A stretch of 64,000 bases of DNA. Origin: Ligilactobacillus faecis (GTDB taxonomy: Bacteria; Bacillota; Bacilli; Lactobacillales; Lactobacillaceae). The DNA lies in NCBI RefSeq assembly GCF_029889745.1, contig NZ_CP123639.1, positions 1,469,501-1,533,500 of the forward strand, written 5' to 3'. Below are positions 58,401 to 64,000 of this stretch, in pieces (position 1 is the first letter of the stretch; each line of letters opens with the position of its first letter). The translations under genes and the position numbers were made by a program. The notes under the pieces were generated by a model. It was given only the letters and a program-made list of their open reading frames with translations, was not told where the DNA came from and ran no database searches.

Positions 58401-61199
58401 CAATATAAGGCAGCTGCTACAGATGCTGAGACCTACACACCAGAAGGCCAAGATATCCAAACAGACATCGGTAGCACACCAGATCCAGCCGAAGGTATCA
58501 AGAATAAAGGTGACTTGCCAGAAGGAACGAAGTACGAATGGAAAGAACCAGTCGATACAACAACACCAGGTGAAAAAGACGGAACGATCGTAGTGACTTA
58601 CCCAGATGGCTCAAGTGAAGAAGTGCCAGTGAAAGTGAAGGTAGGCACCGACGCTGATCTTTACACACCAGAAGGTCAAGATATCCAAACAGATATTGGT
58701 AGCACACCAGATCCAGCTGAAGGCATCAAGAATAAAGGTGACTTACCAGAAGGAACGAAGTACGAATGGAAAGAACCAGTTGATACAACAACACCAGGTG
58801 AAAAAGACGGTACGATCGTAGTGACCTATCCAGATGGTTCAAGTGAAGAAGTGCCAGTGAAAGTGAAGGTAGGCACCGACGCTGATCTTTACACACCAGA
58901 AGGTCAAGATATCCAAACAGACATCGGTAGCACACCAGATCCAGCCGAAGGTATCAAGAATAAAGGTGACTTACCAGAAGGAACGAAGTACGAATGGAAA
59001 GAACCAGTTGATACAACAACACCAGGTGAAAAAGATGGTACGATCGTAGTGACCTATCCAGATGGTTCAAGTGAAGAAGTGCCAGTGAAAGTGAAAGTAG
59101 GAACAGACGCTGATCTTTACACACCAGAAGGTCAAGATATCCAAACAGACATCGGTAGCACACCAGATTCAGCGGAAGGTATCAAGAATAAAGGTGACTT
59201 ACCAGAAGGAACGAAGTACGAATGGAAAGAACCAGTCGATACAACAACACCAGGTGAAAAAGACGGCACGATCGTAGTGACCTACCCAGATGGCTCAAGT
59301 GAAGAAGTACCAGTGAAAGTGAAAGTAGGAACAGACGCTGATCTTTACACGCCAGAAGGCCAAGATATCCAAACAGACATCGGTAGTACACCAGATCCAG
59401 CGGAAGGTATCAAGAATAAAGGTGACTTGCCAGAAGGAACGAAGTACGAATGGAAAGAACCAGTCGATACAACAACACCAGGTGAAAAAGACGGCACGAT
59501 CGTAGTGACTTATCCAGATGGCTCAAGTGAAGAAGTACCAGTGAAAGTGAAAGTAGGCACCGACGCTGATCTTTACACACCAGAAGGCCAAGATGTGAAG
59601 ACTGGAGTAGGAGAAACACCAGATCCAGCGGAAGGCATCAAGAATAAAGGTGACTTGCCAGAAGGAACGAAGTACGAATGGAAAGAACCAGTCGATACAA
59701 CAACACCAGGTGAAAAAGACGGAACGATCGTAGTGACCTACCCAGATGGCTCAAGTGAAGAAGTACCAGTGAAAGTGAAAGTAGGAACAGACGCTGATCT
59801 TTACACACCAGAAGGTCAAGATGTGAAGACTGGAGTAGGAGAAACACCAGATCCAGCGGAAGGCATCAAGAATAAAGGTGACTTGCCAGAAGGAACGAAG
59901 TACGAATGGAAAGAACCAGTTGATACAACAACACCAGGTGAAAAAGACGGTACGATCGTAGTGACTTACCCAGATGGTTCAAGTGAAGAAGTACCAGTGA
60001 AAGTGAAAGTAGGAACAGACGCTGATCTTTACACACCAGAAGGTCAAGATGTGAAGACTGGAGTAGGAGAAACACCAGATCCAGCGGAAGGCATCAAGAA
60101 TAAAGGTGACTTGCCAGAAGGAACGAAGTACGAATGGAAAGAACCAGTCGATACAACAACACCAGGTGAAAAAGACGGTACGATCGTAGTGACTTACCCA
60201 GATGGTTCAAGTGAAGAAGTCCCAGTGAAAGTGAAAGTAGGAACAGACGCTGATCTTTACACACCAGAAGGTCAAGATGTGAAGACTGGAGTAGGAGAAA
60301 CACCAGATCCAGCGGAAGGCATCAAGAATAAAGGTGACTTGCCAGAAGGAACGAAGTACGAATGGAAAGAACCAGTCGATACAACAACACCAGGTGAAAA
60401 GACAGGCACGATCGTAGTGACTTACCCAGATGGTTCAAGTGAAGAAGTACCAGTGAAAGTGAAAGTAGGAACAGACGCTGATCTTTACACACCAGAAGGT
60501 CAAGATGTGAAGACTGGAGTAGGAGAAACACCAGATCCAGCGGAAGGCATCAAGAATAAAGGTGACTTGCCAGAAGGAACGAAGTACGAATGGAAAGAAC
60601 CGATCGATACAACAACACCAGGTGAAAAGACAGGCACGATCGTAGTGACTTACCCAGATGGTTCAAGTGAAGAAGTATCAGTAAAAGTGAAAGTAGGAAC
60701 AGATGCTGATGTCTATATGCCAGAAGGGCAACCGATCACTGTCAAACCAGGTGAGACACCAGATCCAGCCGCAGGTATCAAGAATAAAGAAGAACTTCCA
60801 GAAGGTACGCGTTTTGAATGGGCAACAATGCCAGATACTTCTAAAGTAGGTATGGTCACGGGTGTGATCAAAGTGATCTATCCAGATGGATCATTTGACC
60901 TTGTTGAGACAGAGATCAAAGTCATCGCACCTGAAATGATGAATGAACAACAAGGATCGCAAGATAACCCAACACAAACTATGGGAATGCCAGAAACTAA
61001 AGCGCAAGCGCAAACACAAACAGCGATCACCCCAACAAACATGCCAACACAAAATAAGATGACTAATGCTGAAGAACAATTACCACAAACTGGTGATGTA
61101 AGCTCGCAAAAAACTTCAACTTTAGGTACAGTCTTACTTGCCTTGGCAGGATTACTTGGTCTAGGAGCTGCAAGTGATCGTAAGAAGAAAAAAGACTAA
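55413..61199 (+). CDS. YSIRK-signal LPxTG protein with Rib repeats
   Basis: This 1,928-residue wall-anchored protein has a YSIRK-type signal ([17 protein letters not shown], about residues 19-35) with cleavage near RVSAN. YSIRK signals direct export to the division septum. An acidic, Thr/Pro/Gln-rich region covers about 50-200. Residues about 205-650 form a unique region, likely the binding head, ending in a calcium-type [15 protein letters not shown] segment (about 605-620). Ig-like and Rib-like modules follow, then ten identical-length Rib repeats (1008-1767) and one diverged copy. LPQTG is near 1890, then a hydrophobic segment and DRKKKKD. GGAGG precedes ATG 55413. Rib and alpha-like proteins in streptococci are adhesins and protective antigens; the ligand here is unknown. 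Confidence 0.93.
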   Translation: MLSKNNRKLQAQKLEPRSQHFTIKKFTIGVASVLIGSTFVLTVGNDRVSANENTGEPLTEKVTPSDTEVDENVIPFSSEDTGEDEQTRSEAETNPTLEATTIAEETTPTAQEEDVTEQEAPTTELTDETQALPNDSAMDAPATETVTPTLEETPTSEASTTTQAKDLEIEPVEAPAPTSTEDKALTEQANTQERGITTFAASDSSQWPSNSTDAIGNESGISVPQTEYNYTFSTISMNPDKLTGTAILDGNVIPFTVAHYMQGANSQERYKIRIQLDQRMADMVESITLNPADNYNANAGRTFTRVINSDGTLSNIWEIPFIYAQGGIFGGAAISASYIAPLGKITLKDSVKNTLTALGDVANNPLIYNIYVYDAQTKRSLEGDDSQGFFITEGNPLNDITISDDDRVIGGDYFLGSTTQVGYDNLGDPNGNGGIIVDYAAQKKGPVWSYTNGQGWTLNFQIDKELTQYLEKNADGTYNVELDMRDFNGLDGFFYKDSAGNMTQVYNPKNKVDPAKFTVTLNDNGVGQIVPKNGLTNIVATNPLLPEPIGTRLVFRLNRPIEEVFADMKANGRADKDLLFSVYFANSTNEAIRNSIGTSLISFSDSDGDNIPDAKEDADKTNPYVSIPDVSNVYETETVVKGIVAINRNETADQIITVLDKNGNVLGTTTITPTFSEGDGDVKNFAYSVDIPSQAAGTELTVSVKSKFDNGGDKNAVDNSQPQTTTVTVGVAPTAQALETATKPDLSDTATKEEIIALLPTAKDGVANSSEFPTGATYTWEEVPAVADLKTPGTTTGKVKVSFPDEFDPSYIHELLVEVPITVKDTESAKYEPVATPIVKPFGEATTEENIIGAITFAPEYPAGPNQPSITVDDISSLPDGNTPGVYNVPVTVIYPDGSTDKTTVEVTVLDKIIDRTNDPSAPIPEGYVRVTFNAGTDGKFADGASTIFDVKKGTDLAELTLPTVVPNEGFVQKDGAEAWSPALPATFETTAEYTAQYKAAATDAETYTPEGQDIQTDIGSTPDPAEGIKNKGDLPEGTKYEWKEPVDTTTPGEKDGTIVVTYPDGSSEEVPVKVKVGTDADLYTPEGQDIQTDIGSTPDPAEGIKNKGDLPEGTKYEWKEPVDTTTPGEKDGTIVVTYPDGSSEEVPVKVKVGTDADLYTPEGQDIQTDIGSTPDPAEGIKNKGDLPEGTKYEWKEPVDTTTPGEKDGTIVVTYPDGSSEEVPVKVKVGTDADLYTPEGQDIQTDIGSTPDSAEGIKNKGDLPEGTKYEWKEPVDTTTPGEKDGTIVVTYPDGSSEEVPVKVKVGTDADLYTPEGQDIQTDIGSTPDPAEGIKNKGDLPEGTKYEWKEPVDTTTPGEKDGTIVVTYPDGSSEEVPVKVKVGTDADLYTPEGQDVKTGVGETPDPAEGIKNKGDLPEGTKYEWKEPVDTTTPGEKDGTIVVTYPDGSSEEVPVKVKVGTDADLYTPEGQDVKTGVGETPDPAEGIKNKGDLPEGTKYEWKEPVDTTTPGEKDGTIVVTYPDGSSEEVPVKVKVGTDADLYTPEGQDVKTGVGETPDPAEGIKNKGDLPEGTKYEWKEPVDTTTPGEKDGTIVVTYPDGSSEEVPVKVKVGTDADLYTPEGQDVKTGVGETPDPAEGIKNKGDLPEGTKYEWKEPVDTTTPGEKTGTIVVTYPDGSSEEVPVKVKVGTDADLYTPEGQDVKTGVGETPDPAEGIKNKGDLPEGTKYEWKEPIDTTTPGEKTGTIVVTYPDGSSEEVSVKVKVGTDADVYMPEGQPITVKPGETPDPAAGIKNKEELPEGTRFEWATMPDTSKVGMVTGVIKVIYPDGSFDLVETEIKVIAPEMMNEQQGSQDNPTQTMGMPETKAQAQTQTAITPTNMPTQNKMTNAEEQLPQTGDVSSQKTSTLGTVLLALAGLLGLGAASDRKKKKD
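58434..60713 (+). repeat. Ten tandem 228-bp Rib repeats
   Basis: Units encoding TPEGQDxxT...[21 protein letters not shown]...[17 protein letters not shown] recur exactly every 228 bp, ten times. Copies 1-5 carry the DIQTDIGST variant and copies 6-10 the DVKTGVGET variant, so the array splits into two homogenised blocks. A diverged eleventh unit follows. Confidence 0.95.
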
Positions 61200-61230
61200 T
61201 GTTTGACTAAACATAGGTCACTGATCAAAG

Positions 61231-61274
61231 CCGGGTGTCTAAAACTTTTAAGTTTTGGACACTCGGTTTTTTTT
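61231..61274 (+). terminator. Terminator of the Rib-repeat gene
   Basis: CCGGGTGTCTAAAACTT pairs with AAGTTTTGGACACTCGG (one wobble) and is followed by eight T. Confidence 0.9.
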
Positions 61275-61277
61275 AGT

Positions 61278-61328
61278 GCCGTTTAAAGGGTTTTAAAGAC
61301 CAGTTAGTGTTTTTTAGTGACCGTTCAT
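61278..61328 (+). promoter_or_regulatory. Three LytTR-type half-sites upstream of the LytTR gene
   Basis: GCCGTTTAA (61278), CCAGTTAGT (61300) and ACCGTTCAT (61320) share the pattern NC(C/A)GTTNNN and start 22 and 20 bp apart, about two helical turns. LytTR regulators such as AgrA and ComE bind direct repeats of this form about 21 bp apart. They lie upstream of a promoter with a weak -35, as expected for an activator. Confidence 0.5.
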
Positions 61329-61357
61329 TTAAATAAATTAAATACCAATGGAAGATT

Positions 61358-61366
61358 TGCTAAGAT
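61358..61366 (+). promoter_or_regulatory. Extended -10 promoter of the lytTR gene
   Basis: TGCTAAGAT (61358-61366) is an extended -10. The -35 position (about 61338) reads TTAAAT, far from consensus. Confidence 0.5.
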
Positions 61367-61389
61367 ATAAATGAGGAGGGGGTGATAAA

Positions 61390-61821
61390 ATGAAAAGTAA
61401 ATTTGAGATAGATCCGACATTATCTGAAGAATGGGTCGAATTTCATGTTCGAGAAATGACACCTAAACTTCAACAAGTCATCCAGATTCTTAGTACGGAT
61501 AAACAACTTTGGGGTTACGACGAAAAAGTTATCAAACTGATCGATCTCACTAAAGTATATTCATTTGAGAGTATCAACGGCAAAGTATATGCTAAAACAG
61601 ATAAAAGAAATTATTATGTGCGCAAAAAAATATATGAATTATTAGATATCTTACCACCTGATTTTGTTAAAATCAGTCGAGCAGAGTTAGTTAACTTAAA
61701 ATATTTAGATCATTTGGAATTAACGTCGGGCGGTACGATCGTTTTGAAGTTAAAAAACGGCATGACGACATTTGTATCCAGACGCTGTGTTAAAAATTTA
61801 AGAGAAAGGTTAGGGATCTAA
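61390..61821 (+). CDS. LytTR family DNA-binding regulator
   Basis: This 143-residue protein is a stand-alone LytTR regulator without a receiver domain. The N-terminal 45 residues are a variable region. The LytTR domain (about 45-143) shows IDLTKVYSFESINGKVYAKT, YYVRKKIYELLDILPPDFVKI, SRAELVNLKYLDHLEL and FVSRRCVKNLRERL. Such proteins bind direct repeats and are usually paired with a membrane inhibitor in LytTR regulatory systems known from streptococci. The gene for a DUF3021 membrane protein starts one base after the stop codon. GGAGGGGGTG precedes ATG 61390. Candidate binding sites lie just upstream, so autoregulation is likely. Targets elsewhere are unknown. Confidence 0.9.
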   Translation: MKSKFEIDPTLSEEWVEFHVREMTPKLQQVIQILSTDKQLWGYDEKVIKLIDLTKVYSFESINGKVYAKTDKRNYYVRKKIYELLDILPPDFVKISRAELVNLKYLDHLELTSGGTIVLKLKNGMTTFVSRRCVKNLRERLGI

Positions 61822-61822
61822 G

Positions 61823-62266
61823 ATGAAGAAAATCATTCATGAATTAATAGCAGCACTCACGATCGGTATCACAATCGGAGTCATTTTATCGGTAGTATTT
61901 TCTGGGATCTTTGGGCAAGGTGTTTACGCGCCTTCAACGCCAAGGTTTATGGCACAATTCAAAACATCACTTGGAGCAATGATCGCTTCGATAGTTTTAT
62001 GGGCTTTGATGGGGATCGTCTTTTACTTTACAGCTAAGATCTTTAAACAAGAAAAATGGGGGCTTCTGAAAATGTCGCTCACGCATTATTTAGTAACATT
62101 ATTTTTCTTCTTTCCATTAGCTTATTTGGCAGGGTGGTTCCCGCATGATCTAAAAGCAAGCACAGGTTTTTTAGTCACCTATACTTGTGTATATTTAGCG
62201 ATCTATCTGATCAATTTCATTTCAGCTTGGATAGAGGTCAAGCGGATCAACCAGAAGGTCAAATAA
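61823..62266 (+). CDS. DUF3021 family membrane protein, LytTR partner
   Basis: This 147-residue protein has four hydrophobic helices and a basic tail (RINQKVK), the pattern of DUF3021 proteins. The first helix (ELIAALTIGITIGVILSVVF) and HYLVTLFFFFPLAYLAGWFP are typical. DUF3021 genes almost always follow a LytTR gene, and this one starts one base after it. In related systems the membrane partner inhibits the regulator until a signal relieves it. That role is inferred. Confidence 0.85.
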   Translation: MKKIIHELIAALTIGITIGVILSVVFSGIFGQGVYAPSTPRFMAQFKTSLGAMIASIVLWALMGIVFYFTAKIFKQEKWGLLKMSLTHYLVTLFFFFPLAYLAGWFPHDLKASTGFLVTYTCVYLAIYLINFISAWIEVKRINQKVK

Positions 62267-62325
62267 ATTTTTATATAATAAAAACGTTAATATGGAATGA
62301 TCCGCCAAAATGATTTGAAATATTA

Positions 62326-62354
62326 TTTAGAAAATTTTAATATTAACTTATAAT
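62326..62354 (+). promoter_or_regulatory. Promoter of a candidate small RNA
   Basis: TTTAGA (62326-62331), a 17-bp spacer and TATAAT (62349-62354) make a good promoter. A terminator follows about 100 bp later with no gene between. Confidence 0.45.
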
Positions 62355-62360
62355 AATAAG

Positions 62361-62485
62361 TGATTTAGAAAAGAACGTTTTCTAGAGGACAAGTGTGTTT
62401 AGGGGATAAAAGATTTGTCTTCATTTTGCGGAGAAAAAGGTAATATAGAAGCGCTTAAAAGCAATCATCAGAATATCGTTGATGG
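62361..62485 (+). ncRNA. Candidate small RNA of about 125 nt
   Basis: The stretch from the predicted start about 62361 to the end of the terminator at 62485 has no convincing ORF. It could be an independent sRNA or the leader of rlmCD. No known RNA family motif was recognised. Confidence 0.3.
62457..62485 (+). terminator. Terminator before rlmCD
   Basis: AAAAGCAATCATCA pairs with TTGATGGTTGCTTTT (one wobble) around GAATATCG, followed by a T run. Confidence 0.85.
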
Positions 62486-62508
62486 TTGCTTTTTCGTGTG
62501 CTAAAAAA

Positions 62509-62517
62509 TGTTATAGT
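62509..62517 (+). promoter_or_regulatory. Extended -10 promoter of rlmCD
   Basis: TGTTATAGT (62509-62517) lies 33 bp before the gene start. Confidence 0.45.
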
Positions 62518-62549
62518 AGAGTAATGAGAAAAAATAGGTGAGGAATTAT

Positions 62550-63935
62550 ATGAAAACAAAGATACCAGTAGCTAAAAATCAAAAGTTAGAAGCAACGATC
62601 GTTGATCTGACGTATCAAGGAATGGGAGTCGCTAAAGTTCAAGGGTATCCCTTATTTTGTGATGACGCTTTACCAGGTGAAGTCGTTGCGCTCCATGTTT
62701 TGAAAGCTGGGAAAAATTTTGGTTATGCTAAAGTTTTGAAACGGTTAGTCACAAGTAAAGACCGCGTTGAAGGTAGCGGGAAAGAATACCTTCAAACAGG
62801 GATCGCGCCCCTTGAACATTTGGCGTACCCTGAACAATTAAAGTTCAAACAAAAACTTATAAAAGATCTGCTAGTCAAAGCGCATTTGACCGATTTAAAA
62901 GTCGACGAGACGTTAGGCATGGCTGAACCGTATGGCTATCGCAATAAAGCTCAAGTCCCTGTACGGATGATCGATGGCCAACTCAAAGCGGGCTTTTTTA
63001 GACGGGGAAGTCATAACTTTGTACCTTTAGAGAATTTTTTGATCCAAGATGAGCGGATCGATGAAGTTATTCAACAAGTGCTAGCGATCTTACAAAAATA
63101 CCGGCTCACAGCTTATGACGAAACGACACATCAAGGGCTTTTACGACATCTGATGGTGCGCAGAGGGCACTATTCTGGTGAAGTGATGGTCGTTTTAGTG
63201 ACTAACCAAAAGAAGATCCCACATTTAGAAGCGCTCGTTTCCGAGATCATGGCGACATGTCCAGATGTAGTCAGCTTGCAACAAAATATCAATTCTAAGC
63301 AGACCAACGTGATCTTAGGCGAGCAAATGGTCTTATTAGCTGGCAAAGAATTTATCACTGATCAGTTGAACGGTTTGAACTTTGAGATCTCGGCCAGATC
63401 ATTTTACCAAGTCAATCCAAGTCAGACCGAAAAACTTTATCAAGCAGCGATCGCCCGCGCTGGGCTAACTGGTAAGGAAACAGTGATCGATGCCTATTGT
63501 GGGATCGGTACGATCTCGCTTTCACTGGCCCGCCATGCTAAAAAAGTCTATGGGGTCGAGATCGTTGAAGCAGCGATCGCAGATGCTAAGAAAAATGCAG
63601 CTTTAAATGGTTTAGATAATCTAGTCTTTGAAGTTGGGGCAGCTGAAGAACAGATGGCTACTTGGCAAGAAGCTGGGATCAAGCCAGATGTGATCATGGT
63701 CGACCCGCCACGCAAAGGCCTGGCACCAAGTTTGATCGAAAGTGCAGTGAAAATGGCACCTCAAAAGATCGTCTATATCAGCTGTAACCCAGCGACCTTA
63801 GTGCGTGATCTCAAGTACTTTATGGAACTAGGCTATGCAGTCAAACAGCCGATCTTACCAGTCGATCAATTCCCCCAAACAGCACATGTTGAGAGCGTGA
63901 CGGTATTGGAAAAAGCCAATTGTCCTTCGGCTTGA
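62550..63935 (+). CDS. rlmCD: 23S rRNA (uracil-5-)-methyltransferase
   Basis: This 461-residue enzyme methylates uridines of 23S rRNA to m5U (RumA/RlmCD family). It has an N-terminal TRAM domain (to about 60), a central region and a C-terminal SAM-dependent domain with FYQVNPSQTEKLYQ, VIDAYCGIGTISLSLA, VIMVDPPRKGL and the catalytic cysteine in YISCNPATLVRDL. The usual Fe-S cysteine segment CxxCGGCxLQHL is replaced by LQTGIAPLEHLAYPEQL, so this protein probably lacks the iron-sulfur cluster, as seen in some Gram-positive relatives. ATG 62550 follows GAGG by six bases; the GTG at 62538 is upstream of that site. Confidence 0.93.
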   Translation: MKTKIPVAKNQKLEATIVDLTYQGMGVAKVQGYPLFCDDALPGEVVALHVLKAGKNFGYAKVLKRLVTSKDRVEGSGKEYLQTGIAPLEHLAYPEQLKFKQKLIKDLLVKAHLTDLKVDETLGMAEPYGYRNKAQVPVRMIDGQLKAGFFRRGSHNFVPLENFLIQDERIDEVIQQVLAILQKYRLTAYDETTHQGLLRHLMVRRGHYSGEVMVVLVTNQKKIPHLEALVSEIMATCPDVVSLQQNINSKQTNVILGEQMVLLAGKEFITDQLNGLNFEISARSFYQVNPSQTEKLYQAAIARAGLTGKETVIDAYCGIGTISLSLARHAKKVYGVEIVEAAIADAKKNAALNGLDNLVFEVGAAEEQMATWQEAGIKPDVIMVDPPRKGLAPSLIESAVKMAPQKIVYISCNPATLVRDLKYFMELGYAVKQPILPVDQFPQTAHVESVTVLEKANCPSA

Positions 63936-64000
63936 TGTGCTTAAGTAAAAGAGTTTCATATTTAGTGTACGTTTTATTGTCTTGATTAAAAAAATGTTGA
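63936..64000 (+). other. Window end, no gene seen
   Basis: The last 65 bases after the rlmCD stop hold no ORF and no complete terminator hairpin. Confidence 0.5.

Noticed and set aside
62416-62505. A 29-codon frame through the terminator before rlmCD
   Set aside because: It starts at TTG without a binding site and runs through a terminator stem.

Overview
This 64 kb window looks like the chromosome of a low-GC lactic acid bacterium of the family Lactobacillaceae, most likely the Ligilactobacillus (old Lactobacillus salivarius) group. The evidence is a malolactic gene set, the Firmicutes core cluster pcrA-ligA-camS-gatCAB-dagK, KxYKxGKxW and YSIRK-type secretion signals on LPxTG surface proteins, mucin-binding repeats, and strong AGGAGG ribosome binding sites. 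The genus is inferred from gene content; no rRNA gene is present to fix it.

Layout. 1-1403: the end of an unidentified gene and three small genes, one of the SseB family, packed directly upstream of two giant LPxTG adhesins (1404-16481, about 5,025 aa; 16581-26312, about 3,243 aa). The adhesins are mostly perfect-period tandem repeats: five of 1,122 bp and three of 804 bp in the first, nine of 234 bp plus one hybrid plus twenty-three of 243 bp in the second. 26.3-30.4 kb: rpmE2, an ImmA/XRE pair with its own operators, a poor region with a decayed IS200/IS605 transposase, a membrane protein, and a CsbD/GlsB stress pair. 30.4-36.2 kb: a MacB-like ABC protein and the malolactic locus mleR-mleS-mleP.

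36.3-40.0 kb holds the most interesting item: an Rgg-type regulator, a previously uncalled 49-codon peptide gene (37249-37398) ending in Arg-Arg-Arg-Tyr, a radical SAM/SPASM enzyme and an MFS exporter. This matches the RRR class of radical-SAM RiPP clusters known from streptococci, in which the enzyme builds an arginine-tyrosine crosslink. The regulator, precursor and enzyme genes are visibly AT-richer and break a codon-context habit (isoleucine ATC after a G-ending codon) kept by the flanking genes, which suggests horizontal acquisition.

40.0-44.7 kb: an ECF transporter S component, a GH73 glucosaminidase, a guanine-type purine riboswitch controlling xpt-pbuX, and a divergent PurK-like ATP-grasp protein. 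45.1-54.9 kb: pcrA, ligA, camS, gatCAB, dagK. 55.4-61.2 kb: a third LPxTG protein with ten Rib-type 228-bp repeats behind a very AT-rich leader. 61.3-64.0 kb: a LytTR regulator with a DUF3021 membrane partner, preceded by three LytTR-like half-sites, then a candidate small RNA and rlmCD. Functions are assigned by motif reading alone; no database search was run.
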